Shown: piece by piece, positions 11,140 through 22,523 of the stretch
How the letters are laid out: every line of letters begins with the position of its first letter
Numbering within the stretch: position 1 is the first letter of the stretch
NCBI GenBank assembly: GCA_025093985.1
Contig: JACAAK010000016.1
Coordinates: 310,001 to 374,000, forward strand
DNA from: Calvatia gigantea
Taxonomy: Eukaryota > Basidiomycota > Agaricomycetes > Agaricales > Lycoperdaceae
Length of the DNA: 64,000 bases
Direction of reading: 5' to 3'
The notes under the pieces: generated by a model
The model's input: the letters and a program-made list of their open reading frames with translations, nothing else
Databases searched by the model: none
What the model was told of the DNA's origin: nothing
Translations under genes and position numbers: made by a program

Positions 11140-12307
11140 GATCAATGAAAGAGTACGATGAGATCAGTGATCAGATGTGGATGACAACTTGTGTCACGAA
11201 TACACGTGGAATCAAAAGGAAAATCCGAAGAGGGCTGTCGATGGAGCGCAAGTCTGGCGGATTTTGTCGCCACAACTACGTATCCGAATATACATCCCCT
11301 CGCAGTAAAAGGAACAAGGCTTGACATTGCTGGGGGGGCTCGGCGTTGGAGGTGCTGAAGGCGATCAGATTTGTGCCCGCCTCCAAAAGTCACGGAACAC
11401 ATACAAATCTCCTAAGTCCACCGCTTGCCAAGAGCGTACGGTTAAGGATGCGTGCGATATTAGGTTTATGACGCAGGATGGCCTTATTCCACTTTCATAG
11501 TGGGGCTTCAATCACAGAGTGGGATAATTGCCCAGATGACGTGCTTTTGCGAGAACGCCATACCTTATGACCTTAATATCACACCACGAGTGCTGGCAGC
11601 AAACCGAAACGGAGACAGGCCTCGTCAGCGGTCACAGTGTGATCATAAGAACTCTGACCTGCCATTCCGAGTCTATCCCCAGCTCCCCACCGACTACAAA
11701 AGTGAATAACCCCAGATGGATCATTATCTAGGGTGCATGACTGAGTCCTGAGGCCCGTCATCAACTGAAAGACAGAGCGCAGTCTCAGCACCCTCTACGT
11801 CACTAGAAGATACATTATCAGAACCTTAAGGCCTTAAGGATATTTCGCGTTGTTTTCATTACAATTTAAGGAGGTATAACAGTGATTGAGCGTGAGGTAA
11901 ATTAAATCACCTATCAGGAAGTCTCTTTTAGTTGTTACTTCCAGTATTTGGTGAAAGTGAGCCGTCCGTCCGGAATTTTGGGTTGGATGCAATAAATAAA
12001 CACTTGGTAGAAAAAGGTATATATCCAAATGGGTACCCGAACAATAAACAATGTATGATTAATGTATAATCACCCTCACCAGAACATATTTGCCCATCCA
12101 TCCCCATAAGTACTTCAGTAATACGTCCAATAGCGGATAACATTTTTTTTAAAAACCGCCGCCTCTCACGACTCTCCTGCCTCATAACTCAATCAAGCCA
12201 CTTCCACTTGAGTACAGGACCATACGTAATCCAGCTCGGTGGCAATGAAGTCAATCAGTAACCTCCACTTCGCTGAGTGGTGTAGCTGAGCCTCTCCTCA
12301 GGGCATT
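11140..12307. other. Gene-less stretch between FOL3 and the repeat precursor gene
   Basis: About 1.2 kb without a supported gene. The last 450 bp is AT-rich (11820-12190). It holds the 5' flank of FOL3 and the 3' flank of the repeat precursor. Confidence 0.5.
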
Positions 12308-12921
12308 TTATAGCGGTACCTCATCCGATCCACGCCCCCACCCGGGTGCATCTGTCTTCTCTTGTCTCCACCCCGGAGCACCGGAGCTGTCACGCCTCCA
12401 ACCTGGTGCAGAATCCCTCTCTCGTTTCCAACCCGGTGCACCATCGGTTCCACGCTTCCAGCCAGGCGCGCCATTGCTGTCTCTCTTCCAGCCAGGGGCT
12501 GATTCACTATCCCGCTTCCATCCGGGTGCGCCATCGCTCTCTCGTTTCCAGCCAGGCGCGCCCTCACTATCACGTCTCCAGCCAGGTGCCCCTTGGCTAT
12601 CGCGTTTCCAACCAGGTGCACCCTGGCTGTCCCTCCTCCAGCCGGGAGCGCCTTGACTCCCGCGTCTCCAACCCGGTGCACTGACCTATAAATTAACAAT
12701 AAGCAAGGGGTATCGCCCGCGGGGTGGTGGGGTGGGACGACTAACGTCAGCAACATCTTCCGCGACCGGAGCACTACGACCCAGGAGGTTCAAGTTCTCC
12801 TATCAACAGCATGAGCTCATGTAATGGAATCATGTTCGTAACAAGTACATACCACAGGTGCAGCACCAACACCGACAGTAAGGGCCGATGCAAGGAGAGT
12901 CAAAACAGTTACGGTGCGCAT
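12308..12921 (-). CDS. Secreted Kex2-processed repeat protein (putative peptide/RiPP precursor)
   Basis: Three exons (12853-12921, 12746-12799, 12308-12685), all joined in phase 0, give 166 residues. Exon 1 is a clean signal peptide (MRTVTVLTLLASALTVGVGA, then AP). Exon 2 is a short acidic pro-region. Exon 3 is twelve tandem decapeptides of form [DEG]-[ST]-x-[GS]-A-P-G-W-[KR]-R, for example DSEGAPGWKR, DSNGAPGWKR and ESDGAPGWKR, then GSDEVPL and TAA. APGW is present in all twelve units. Dibasic KR or RR, the site of the Golgi protease Kex2, ends the first ten; units 11 and 12 end in RQ and GR. Codons of the GAPGW core vary mainly at third positions, which suggests selection on the peptide. 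The expected products after Kex2 and carboxypeptidase trimming are octapeptides ending in Trp. Fungal KEP proteins and dikaritin precursors share this layout. The family and product are unknown, and no tailoring gene was seen nearby. Confidence 0.85.
12320..12685 (-). repeat. 30-bp tandem repeat array (about 12 units) within the precursor gene
   Basis: The period is 30 bp, equal to ten codons. Units differ by scattered substitutions, many of them synonymous in the minus-strand frame, and no insertions or deletions break the period. It encodes the APGW-KR/RR units of the secreted precursor. Because the core is partly palindromic, the plus strand also reads as an open decapeptide repeat; see the rejected items. 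Confidence 0.9.
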
Positions 12922-12975
12922 TATGTTTTGGGGGTTGATGACTTCTGAACCATCCATGTGCGAAAAGTCTTCAAG

Positions 12976-12982
12976 TTATATA
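12976..12982 (-). promoter_or_regulatory. TATA box of the repeat precursor gene
   Basis: TATATAA on the minus strand, 55 bp before the ATG at 12921. The spacing is typical of a highly expressed or regulated fungal gene with a short leader. Confidence 0.5.
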
Positions 12983-12989
12983 CTTAGTT

Positions 12990-15900
12990 GGATCAAGGCG
13001 CTCCGTTGGAAACACCTCATTTCGGTCAGAGTGCCTGAATCAAGAAGCATGCGTCACGGTTGCCTGGCAGAACTTTGAAGTGGTGCATTAACCCCATCCG
13101 GGTTTAGGACGTATTCTTTCGTCCGGACTTGAATCTGGTGCTAGGATCTCACATTGTTGTCGCCCTCGGTCGGTGGCCCACTAATGCAGAACACCTAGCA
13201 TATTAGATCTCAAAGCGATATTACCACTATTGGGATGGTACGATATTCAATATATTCGTTGGGTCCCCCCCCTACCACTCCCGCACCCGACAATTCTTCG
13301 ATGGCTTTTTATAAAGGGTTCAACCCCATGATCAAATTCCCTGTCAGTTTAGCCACACTACGGACCATGTGTGCCCGATACCGGACATACCAGCACATGG
13401 TATCCGTACGTGGATCCCGGTCATACGAATATCGTTCGACTCTGAAAAACGGGGCGAGTTTGGAGAATGCGTAAATTTGGACGTGGCCTCAGGAAGCTCC
13501 ATTATATTAACCGACTTTCTCCGGTGGTGAGGTGCGCTTAAGGGGACACTCCAGACGAATCCAAGGCTGCTTTCTCCTACCTTCGGTTGAAATCCGGTCT
13601 CAATGCTGTGAGTGTGGTTATTTCAGGCGGGCCGCGCAGTCTCGTGCTGATACACCTATTCTTAGTAAGTAATCTGGTTCTATGCTAGCAGCTACGTAGC
13701 ATATGGAAATGGCGCAGAATTACTTGAATTACCATGCTCAGATGCTAATCGCCATTGTCAATGGGGATCAGTAGAATAAGGTGTCGCGTCAGGCCCTCCG
13801 GGCTGACTGATCATTCCTGCCAAGACCATCGAATCTGACCACCGTTTCCGCATACAGCACGTGCAAACTTATTGAAAAGTAAATGACCTCGATGGGTCAC
13901 TACGCTCATTAAAATCACCTATGCTCCGCCCTTCAAACCAAGGAACTTCTCTGTGGAAAGCATCAGAAGCTGAATACGAGAGACATGCTCCCTATCAATT
14001 AGGAAGGCCTCCAAAACGGCATAGTACGCCGTTCTGTTGCCTTTTTGAACGTCTGCAGTTGTATTACACAACTCGCCAAGGTTGGCCGTTCAGCGAATTT
14101 GGTGCTTGCCCATAGATTGCACCACACGAGACTCCCGGAGCCCGGTAACCTGTCCTCGGAGTTTGGGGTCCCGTCTAAAGGAAGTGCTTTATTTCCGAGC
14201 TACAAATAGCTACGAATCACGAACAAAAATTCAATCTGTCCAAAGGCCTGACAGACTGAAGTATTCCCCCTGACATGCTGGGACCAGAGCCATCCCCCTT
14301 CCGGTGCCATAAATTTGGACCTCAAATGAGGACGGGGATGTCGTATCTTTTTATGGACAGGACGATTCCGCTGATGTTATTCCACTTTCTCCGGATTCTA
14401 TGGCAAACACGGCCGAGCGAAGCGGGTGCCACACTCGGAGTCACTGTGCAATGGATTCTTATCTACCATTGTCGAAGTCACGACACACCGGTAACTTGCG
14501 CTCGGGCTCAGGGCGTGACAAATCATATAATCTGAGTCCTAGTCGGACCTCTTGCCACCGCAGTGGCTAGATTCAGGGGAGCCTCCGACGGCCAGACATG
14601 AATATAAATCGCTGCACCTGTCTCTTTTGTTGTTTGCGCTTTTTACCCATAGAGAGGCTGGAGCAGCTTTGAGCACTAAACGATCTGTTTGAAGCAACAA
14701 CCTGGTATCTTCAAAATTTAGGGCAGTATTGGCGTGTCTGACAGCATACCCAGGTCCTGGGCGGGCCGTTACACTCATACAGTTTACTAAAGATGCAGAA
14801 ATTGGGAACATCACCGAGCACAAGTTGAACTTCCAGGATAAAGGCAAAAATTCCGTCAGGTCACGATTCCGAATAACGGTAAGTGTTCTTGATCAATCAA
14901 TCTAGGAGGCATTTAAAATCGCTGTAGTGAAGCAATGTCTCTTCATAACTACCGCCGAATACGGGAGCACAATTTTCCAGGTGCCTCGACAAAAATTGAG
15001 CCTACCTTCCCTTAACTTTAATAATCTCATGTGGTGATTGCAGTCCCGGAATCGCAGGCACATAATCGTGCGTCGAGAAAAATCCACCATCAATTGAACG
15101 TACACTCATGCACTTGGATAAAAGAAAAGTCGACGAAACCTGACGCCGAAGTGGAAGTAATCTCAATTTGAACACTGGGCCTCGAAAGGTCCATTGCGTA
15201 GGTTATGAGGCCTTCTTTTCATGAAGAAAGAGGGCTTCCTGATCCGATACGTTGCTAAGCACCGTATGAAAGTGAATGCTTCATCATACCCAGCCCGAGG
15301 AACTTGAACCTAAAAAATCATCGCGGGGACTCCCAGTTCGGATGCTTGCGGCACTTGGACTGAGAATTTCCGAGTGAGAAAAATGTGCTACTGTTCTTGG
15401 TTTCCGCCTAATTCGCTAGCTTCAGATTTTCTTCCCAAGCCCGGGATGAAGAAAACGCTGAGTAGGGGAGTGGACATTCAAAGAAGGAAGGGTGCTTCGA
15501 CTGTACCGTGACTCGCAAAGATATCACTCGGACAACGACTCCAGAACTGGACCTAGGGGACGTCCGATTATGAGGGGGATAAACTGAGCATTCATTTGAT
15601 AAAAGGGTTGAAGCGAAGTTTGGTGTTCTGCCACGAGCCAGACCAACTCCTTTCCTCTTGCCTCGGTCTTCCGAGTCTGGCTCGTCCCGATTTTCACCCA
15701 CCCGCCACGCCTATTTGAGCTTATTCCCAGCAAGAAATTTGTCCAGGTGGCGGCACGAGGAGCGTCGATGGCCTTTCTCAATGATATCGCAGCCAAGTCT
15801 CTCCCCTCAGTGCTGTCCCTGAGGCCCTCACAGGCTTTCCGCCCATCCGTATTCGCGCAACACCGCTACAATGATTTTATATTCAACCGCCGTCATTAAA

Positions 15901-16573
15901 TTACAAACCCAGGAGTCCTTTTCTAACTGTACAGAGTGGCCCAGACCAGCCAGGCGAAAACTGGAATAAGTTGTTACGCCGTTCCTAAAATGGTTTCATC
16001 GATCTTGCTTCAAACAATGATCCGTGCATATGATTACTTCCCAAATTGATTATCTTCATGCGTGATCTTGTGTGACAATGTGCGTTGTCTTCATATCCCT
16101 TTGATAGCATGTCCTAATTATGGTCCTGTGCGGTGCTTCTATCAGAACTAACAGGTCCAGAACAAAGTCTAGCGCAGTGCACAATGTGGGTCTGTTCCTG
16201 TTTTACGGCACTGATGGAATCACACACTTCAGGATATTAGTGGGTATGTAGTATTCAACAGCCTACAAAATACAACGGGTTATCAATAGCGATAGGAAAA
16301 ATCAGAACTCGATGTATCAATCATCGAGTGAGGTGAGGTGAAACAGAGATAGGCTACAGGGGGGGTACCAAATCAAGAACACGCATATATGGCTACAGTG
16401 AGGTGGTTGGTGTACCGAAGTGCAAGAGTGCAGTTGTCATGAACAAAACGCGAGATAAGAACGAGAGCAAAGGACTAGACCAACAATATTAAGGAGGGAA
16501 GGTTCGCAAACAGCGAGAAAGTATTGATAACAAAAAAAGGGACACTGCAACAGAGAAAATTTTTCAGACAAAA
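12990..16573. other. Gene-less 3.6 kb stretch
   Basis: Both strands have only short open frames without domains, and no exon chain could be built. No tandem or long inverted repeat was noticed. CpG is not depleted. It separates the repeat precursor from the HMG-box gene; both lie on the minus strand. Confidence 0.5.
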
Positions 16574-18222
16574 TCACGCCTCGTTCTTGCCAAAATCACC
16601 AAAGTCGAATCCGTTATTGACGAACTGAAAATCTGCACCATTCGCACAGCCTCCATTTCCAGATTGATATCCAAGATCCCCGTTCCCAAAATCAAGGGCC
16701 GGATTTCCCCAGACATCAGAAGCTCCCAGGTTGTCAACGCCAGTGAACATAGCATTGGTGGGAGTCTGATCAGGATGGACGGGTTGAGGAGCATAGACGG
16801 GAAGAGGGAGCACCTTATCGGAAGGCTGCGGAGAACCCGAGTACGTCGACGAGGTATGGGAGGATGGCAGTGATGGACTCTGTTGGAGGGAAGACGACAG
16901 CCACTGGTGCATATCGAGCTCCGGAACCTCCGAGGTGCTATTGTTAGAATCGGGGGTCGTGGGATCGTTAGGAGAGTGGCTGTTGTACATGCGGGAGAGA
17001 ATCTCCTGGGGTACCAGGGGTTCCAATGGTCCCAAACCAAGATTGGCATGAAGCGTTTGTTCGTAGGGAGGTAAGGAGGTCATTAGCTCGTTGACGGTGA
17101 AGGGAGCGTTCTGAGGTTCAACCTGAGATGACTGGAAGTTGAAGCTACTGAACGTATTGAAGAGGGTAGGGTCTGGTTCTGGGAGTGCAGAGGTGTCGTG
17201 TTCGAACATGTTGGTATGTGTCAACTGCGGATTAGGCACAGTCCAGGAACGGAAAAACGCCGGTCCAGCACTGGATGGGCGGCGTTGTTGGCCAAAGGCC
17301 ATTCGTTGCTGACGTGAATTAGGCGATTCAGGCCGGGGCACCAATAGGAAAGGAGCTGAGGGAAGCGTTATGTTGGCATATGGGTTGTAATAATCATTAG
17401 GAAGGGGTACGGAAGAAGAACGGCGATGAGTGTACACAGGCGCTGGGGCAGCGACAGGCGTCTGGGAGCGAAGCCTGTCAAGGTTACGAACGGCTTCGGC
17501 CAATTGCTCTCCTTTCTTGCCCTCAAGGAGTAGCTGGGCGACCTCTTCGCACCTGCGCTCATCTTCAAAAGTCGGCTGGGCCTTATCCTTCTTCTTTTCC
17601 TTATTCTTGTTGTGAACAGGACGGAAGCGGTAGTTGGGATACTTTGCTTTATGTTCAGCCTTTGCGTGCTTCGCCTTCACTTCCCAGACGCGCTTTTCTT
17701 CTAATGGGAGTGCCCTCCAGCAGTTACCTGAGTCACGATAAGATAACGGTCATAAATTAAAATGTGATTTCTTACCGATGATCTTCGATAAAGATCCATG
17801 GTTTGTCTCGATGGAACCTGGGACATGTTTTTGACGAACAAAGTCGGCGCGGAAGAGCATGAAAGCATTAGGTGGACGGGGAATGTAACCGAGGGACCGT
17901 CGCTTGCCAGGCGGTACACGTCGGCGGGCGGGACCATGGGCGGGAGCCTCCGAAGGAGGAAATAGGGCCGAGGATGGCGAAGGCGGCATGGCGGAGTCCG
18001 AACCGTCTTCAGGCTCAGCATATGTGACGGGAGTCACATTAGGTGCGAACGTCAGCGGCTTCTGAGGTGGTGGGAGACCAATCCCATAGACACCAGGTCG
18101 GGCGGGGTTCAGGCCTGCTGTTTAGAGTCAGTACGACAATATGAGCATTATAGAACCAGACGAGACGTACCAAGCATGGCAGACGAGCGTCTTCTGCGGT
18201 TGGCGAGGCGGAAAGCAGACAT
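16574..18222 (-). CDS. HMG-box (MATA/SOX-type) transcription factor
   Basis: Three exons (18171-18222, 17776-18117, 16574-17727) join to 515 residues. The HMG box lies at about residues 97-168: IPRPPNAFMLFR, then GSLSKIIGNCWRALP across the second intron, then EKRVWEVKAKHAKAEHKAKY. This is the sequence-specific MATA/SOX class, as found in basidiomycete sexual-development regulators. A basic KRR patch precedes the box and a KNKEKKKDK stretch follows it (possible nuclear signals). The remaining 330 residues are Pro/Ser/Asn-rich low complexity ending in an acidic-aromatic Gly/Phe/Asp segment (GFDFGDFG), which could be an activation region. DNA binding is inferred from the box; the target genes are unknown. 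Its 3' end faces the repeat precursor gene 3.6 kb away. Confidence 0.9.
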
Positions 18223-18269
18223 GTTGATCTAGAAGGTCCAGCGACGTGGGGAGGTAGAAATGGGGGGGA

Positions 18270-18275
18270 TTTATA
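18270..18275 (-). promoter_or_regulatory. TATA box of the HMG-box gene
   Basis: TATAAA on the minus strand about 50 bp before the ATG at 18222, followed by a C-rich leader. Confidence 0.45.
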
Positions 18276-21200
18276 GGCAGTTATGTAGTTGGATCCAGGG
18301 ATGATTCTAACAGATGCTTCGACAAAGGACCCCGAGAACTGCGTCCGTGATTGAGCAATCAACGCCCTACGGCCAACACATCAGACTTCTCAGCGTCAAA
18401 ATCAACAGATGCAGAAAAACGCACCTCGACAACCGTGCAACGGCTGATTGTGGATGATTAAAGATGGGGAATAACTCGAGGAGGAGCACTGTTACATTTC
18501 TTTGTCTCTTTTATGGGACGCAGTCGTGCGAAGCTGGGACAAAGACAACCTTCCAAATTCATCCACTACCTTATGTCCAAATCCGGTAGGTTGTTTATCT
18601 GGAATGTCTTGTTCTCTTTCGAATTTCGTCTACCCTCCCATCTTCCCCGAGCATACTTCTTCCTGATGCGTGGCTCTGTTCACTTCCAGTGTTTTTCTAT
18701 GGGCCTCATGACTCTTCGTCAAGCCCATATGTATACTCGCCCGGCGCATCAACACTTGGGAGGCGGTGCCGCTTCACCGCCGCCGCTCTAGTCAACTCTT
18801 CTCTTAAGCACCGCCCAAGGCTTACTTCCCAGGATTATTTACGATACGAAATGCCAGTGTGGTTGAACTGCCTGGGAACTACATACGGTGAAGGCAGTGT
18901 TTTTCTCCGGCCATTACCCTGGTTTTCATATGTCCGTTTCTGTGTAAAATCATTACTCGTCTGCGTCCCTGGGATCACTCTGGGGTTCGAGAATTGATGT
19001 CGGCATCAGCGCCCAAGCTCCAAAATGCCCACATGGCTCAACCGAAGCCGTCCCTTGGGCTTTGTTCTCAACTTGGTCACACCCCCCGCCAGAACTCCCA
19101 GGAGCCTGTCTTCCATTCCGTACACCTTCAATACGAACTTCGCGCAATTCTTCCAGGCTTGTTTCTCCCTCGGTTGTGCAGTGCGGTTCCGTGCTGCACC
19201 AAGTGGTATATTCCGTGTCATTCCGTGTCTTACGTTGGTATTTTCCCAGCTAGCGATCTATGACAGGCATTATTACAGCTCATTCTGGATCATGATGATA
19301 CGATAAGTGCTCTCCCAACCATAGGAGATCTATGACGACCAATCGGATCCAATTATGTTTTTTGCTCCGGACATTTCTCTCCTTCGATGAACTGTCGTAT
19401 TCGACAAACCCCACTTCAGCGTCGTATTCTGCAGCATGGGCCATGGGCCTGCATCGAGTTCTCCCCTTCATTCCCGTTGTCGGAATCCCGTAATGGGAAA
19501 ATTCTACGGCCCCTCCGTGGTCTCGGCAGCGGACGAAACACACTCACGTTACTTTCGTTCTTTGCGACACTAAACATGCTACTCCTATGGTCCGTATTCT
19601 CGGTACATTTTTTTCTCCCGAGTAACCTTCAAACTGCTTGCAGCGGACGTAAGGATTACCGCACCTTCGAGCATGGTGATACGGGCCCATTACTCACCCG
19701 TGCTCCGACGCCACCATAACTGATTCTCACAACACGCGCTGCAAATAAGCTTGGAGACCCCCAGGAACTCCTCAAAATGAACCTACTGTCCACTTGATAC
19801 GGATGCAGTTACACACGCCGCAGAGTACGACATTTGGTGACATTCGAGGTGGACCTCGTGGCTAAGCGTGCCTTTGGCCATGAGTCATAATAGCGTCCGT
19901 AAACCCCCGTCTACGACTCGTGTTCTCTGACTCTACGCCGTTTGTGATACGATTTTTATGTACGAGTGGTAGGGACTTCATTTCGGTGTTGGACTAGGGA
20001 GCGCCACCAACTTAGTCGTACCCCCGAATACCGACGCTTTCTCGTTCATTCCTCAATTCGGCGATGCGGTGCTTTGCAACACGTCACCAAGCAACAAAAT
20101 GAAAAGGGACTACTTTTCGAAACGGTTTAGTTTCAGAAGCCGCTGGTCGGTTGTGGTACGTGATGATTATGTACCCTACCGAGCCGCGGCCGTGAAACAC
20201 ACTTTACTGTCGATTAGCTATGTAGAGTATATATCCAGTTGTCAGTTGAGCAAACGTTTTGAGCAGCGCTGACATGATCAACCCCTCGTAATGATTCACC
20301 GGCGAACCAGCTTAGTGGATGGATTGTCATGAATCTAAACGGTTTCGTGATCGGAGGGTTAGGTACTACATGGAGGCAGAATCTGTCAACATCGTGATGG
20401 GGAACCCACGCCGTAGATTTCGTTCTCAGCGGTGACCATTGGGGGCGGTATAAATCCAATAACACAACTCGTCCGTTTCGGACCTCTGATACTTGGAATA
20501 CACTGATCGATACTCGGAAAAGGTTACAGGCAATGAAGGGATAGGTATTACATAGGCCCCGGCCGCTATCCTGTTTACCGATCATCCTCCTTGGCTTTAA
20601 TGTAACGGAAGGTAACAAATGATAATCACCCCTCGGTGCAAACGGTGCATTGGTTGACATCCATCTTTGTTGATCGATGAGTACGGCCTTCCAGAGCAGT
20701 CTGGGCGATAAGGGAGACAGGAGCTGTAGGTATGGAAACTACTGGCTGAGACACTTCCCTTCGAAGGAGACCTGGTTTAAGTACATATTTGATGCTTGAT
20801 GAGCCTTTGTACTTTGCGCTCGACTACCTCTTGCCTTGTCCCGTGATGGAATGTCGGACAGCACTGTTCGCCGAGACCATTTCTCTGACGTACCACCCTC
20901 TTTAATTTCCCTTCGATTGTCATAAACAGTTGTCCAAATCAATCATAAGGGAGGTACCTAAGATGGAAGATCACTTCGGGGTTCCCCGATGACTTGTTGT
21001 GGGTCCACGATTGCAAATAACCACTGCATAACGTTTGATGGTAATAAGCGCCCTATTAAGCGTGTCCGTCCATCCATTTGGACCAAGACTTGATTCGCTT
21101 TTCGGGTCGCGAGCGGCCATTTTTTTTGTGATCTTGATCTAATGAAGTTGAAACGACAAGATGTGATATTTCAGGACTTGAGGGTCGGGATGCCACTTCA

Positions 21201-21360
21201 AAGGTTCGGATGATGGAAGTGCACCTTCATCCTCCTATCTACAGGAAGGTACAAAAGTTGAAGATAACTTCCAAGACTTATCATATGCATAGTGGCCTAA
21301 TAATTGAAAGGGCATAAGTTAACTTCCAATTAAATCGTCAAAAACAGGCCCTTCGTCAGT
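18276..21360. other. Gene-less 3.1 kb stretch
   Basis: Short open frames only. The longest is a 148-codon minus-strand frame at 20214-20660 with no recognisable domain and no exon partners. No repeats were noticed. I see nothing supportable here. Confidence 0.5.
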
Positions 21361-22523
21361 CTAACCGAGTTTCATCAAAAACCACAATGTCCAGACCAAC
21401 CCAACCAAGTTAAAATACGAAGGTGTCCATAGTGCAGTCGTTCCATTGACCAAAGGAGTGGCCCGACCAATCGTATCGTTCAGGCAGGTGAGAAGTGTCG
21501 TGTCGATATTCGAAGGTAGAGGACTATCTGGCGTGCCCTCAGAAGCGTATGTGGCAGTGTCGTTATACCCGTCGAGAGTGAGTGCTACAGAACTTGCACG
21601 ATAATACTGCACCACTTGTTCGGGCCTCGGTATTGATGCACTAGGATCGAGAGGAGTAGAACTCGGCGCGGGGTCCGAGACGAGGTCGAACGAGCAATTT
21701 AGTACGACCTCAGTTACTAATGCCGTGACGGTGTCATTATCGGCAACAAGGCGGAATGTGGAATTGTCCACTGGTGATTGGAATATGGCGGTGGCTAAAG
21801 AACCGCCTGGACGTGTGCTGTTATTGACATCTCCGTACTAGGTCGAAAATTAGCTCGGGACTGCGATGAAGAGTTATGACTATGATGGTACTTACCTCTC
21901 GGCGAGCATCTAGGTAGGTATCTGCCGCAAGCAGTGCCCCTCCGCCCCAGACTATAGGCCAGAAAAAGAATGGGAACGGACGCCCACTCACACCTCGTGT
22001 CACAAAGCCATTCCCATAACCACTTCCATACGATCTACATCATCGCAAATCAATTTAGTCCAAATATCTCGATGTCTGATAATCAAATATGTTCTGAAGC
22101 TCACCTTGTGCCGAATATCTGATTGCGCGCTCCACCACCTGCTGATCGGCCTGCGAAAGGCATTCCTGCAGGTATTAGCGTGGGCGCTCCTCCACCACGG
22201 TTATACGTGGATGAGGACTTGGTCTGGCCACCGGAATTGAAGGTGGTACCTGACGAACGTGTTCCTCCTGAGCTACCGGAGGTCTTCCCAGAGCTGCCAC
22301 CGCTGCTTCCGGATTTACTGCCACCGCCTCTACCCCCTCCTCCTCCTCCTCCTCGACCACCTCCACCACCACCTTTTCGTTTTCCGAGCGTTGATGAGGA
22401 ACTTTTGGCTGGTTTACCACCGCCGGTGCTTCCTCTTCCTCCCCCTCGGCTACCACCTCCGCCGCCACCTTTTCGTTTTTCGAGTGTTGATGAAGAACGT
22501 TGAGTGATGCCCGGTACAAACAT
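21361..22523 (-). CDS. Gly-rich membrane protein of unknown function
   Basis: Three exons (22105-22523, 21896-22034, 21361-21837) join to 344 residues. The first 130 residues are Gly/Ser-rich with two runs of six to eight glycines preceded by KRKG (both in contexts like LEKRKGGGGGG and LGKRKGGGGGG). An aromatic hydrophobic segment follows (FPFFFWPIVWGGGALLAA, about 158-178). A luminal or extracellular region of about 120 residues has several N-glycosylation sequons (NNST, NDT, NCS, NGT), and the end is a terminal hydrophobic segment (LVGLVWTLWFLMKLG). This resembles an uncharacterised family of basidiomycete membrane proteins; I cannot assign a role. A decayed tandem paralogue lies 1.6 kb upstream on the same strand. 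Confidence 0.75.

Noticed and set aside
12249..12656. Plus-strand open decapeptide repeat (SLSRFQPGAP-like) over the 30-bp array
   Set aside because: It has no start codon or signal peptide and no supported upstream exon. The minus-strand reading of the same DNA has a signal peptide, two in-phase introns, conserved Trp codons and dibasic sites. The plus-strand frame is the mirror of a partly palindromic repeat.
12298..12774. 158-codon minus-strand frame over the same array
   Set aside because: It is in another frame from the spliced precursor. Variation between units falls at its second codon positions, so its residues are not conserved as a unit.
20214..20660. 148-codon minus-strand frame
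   Set aside because: No recognisable domain, exon partners or promoter; such a length occurs by chance in GC-balanced DNA.
22123..22503. Pro/Leu-rich plus-strand frame of 126 codons
   Set aside because: Antisense of the Gly-codon runs in the Gly-rich membrane protein; Gly codons read as Pro on the other strand.
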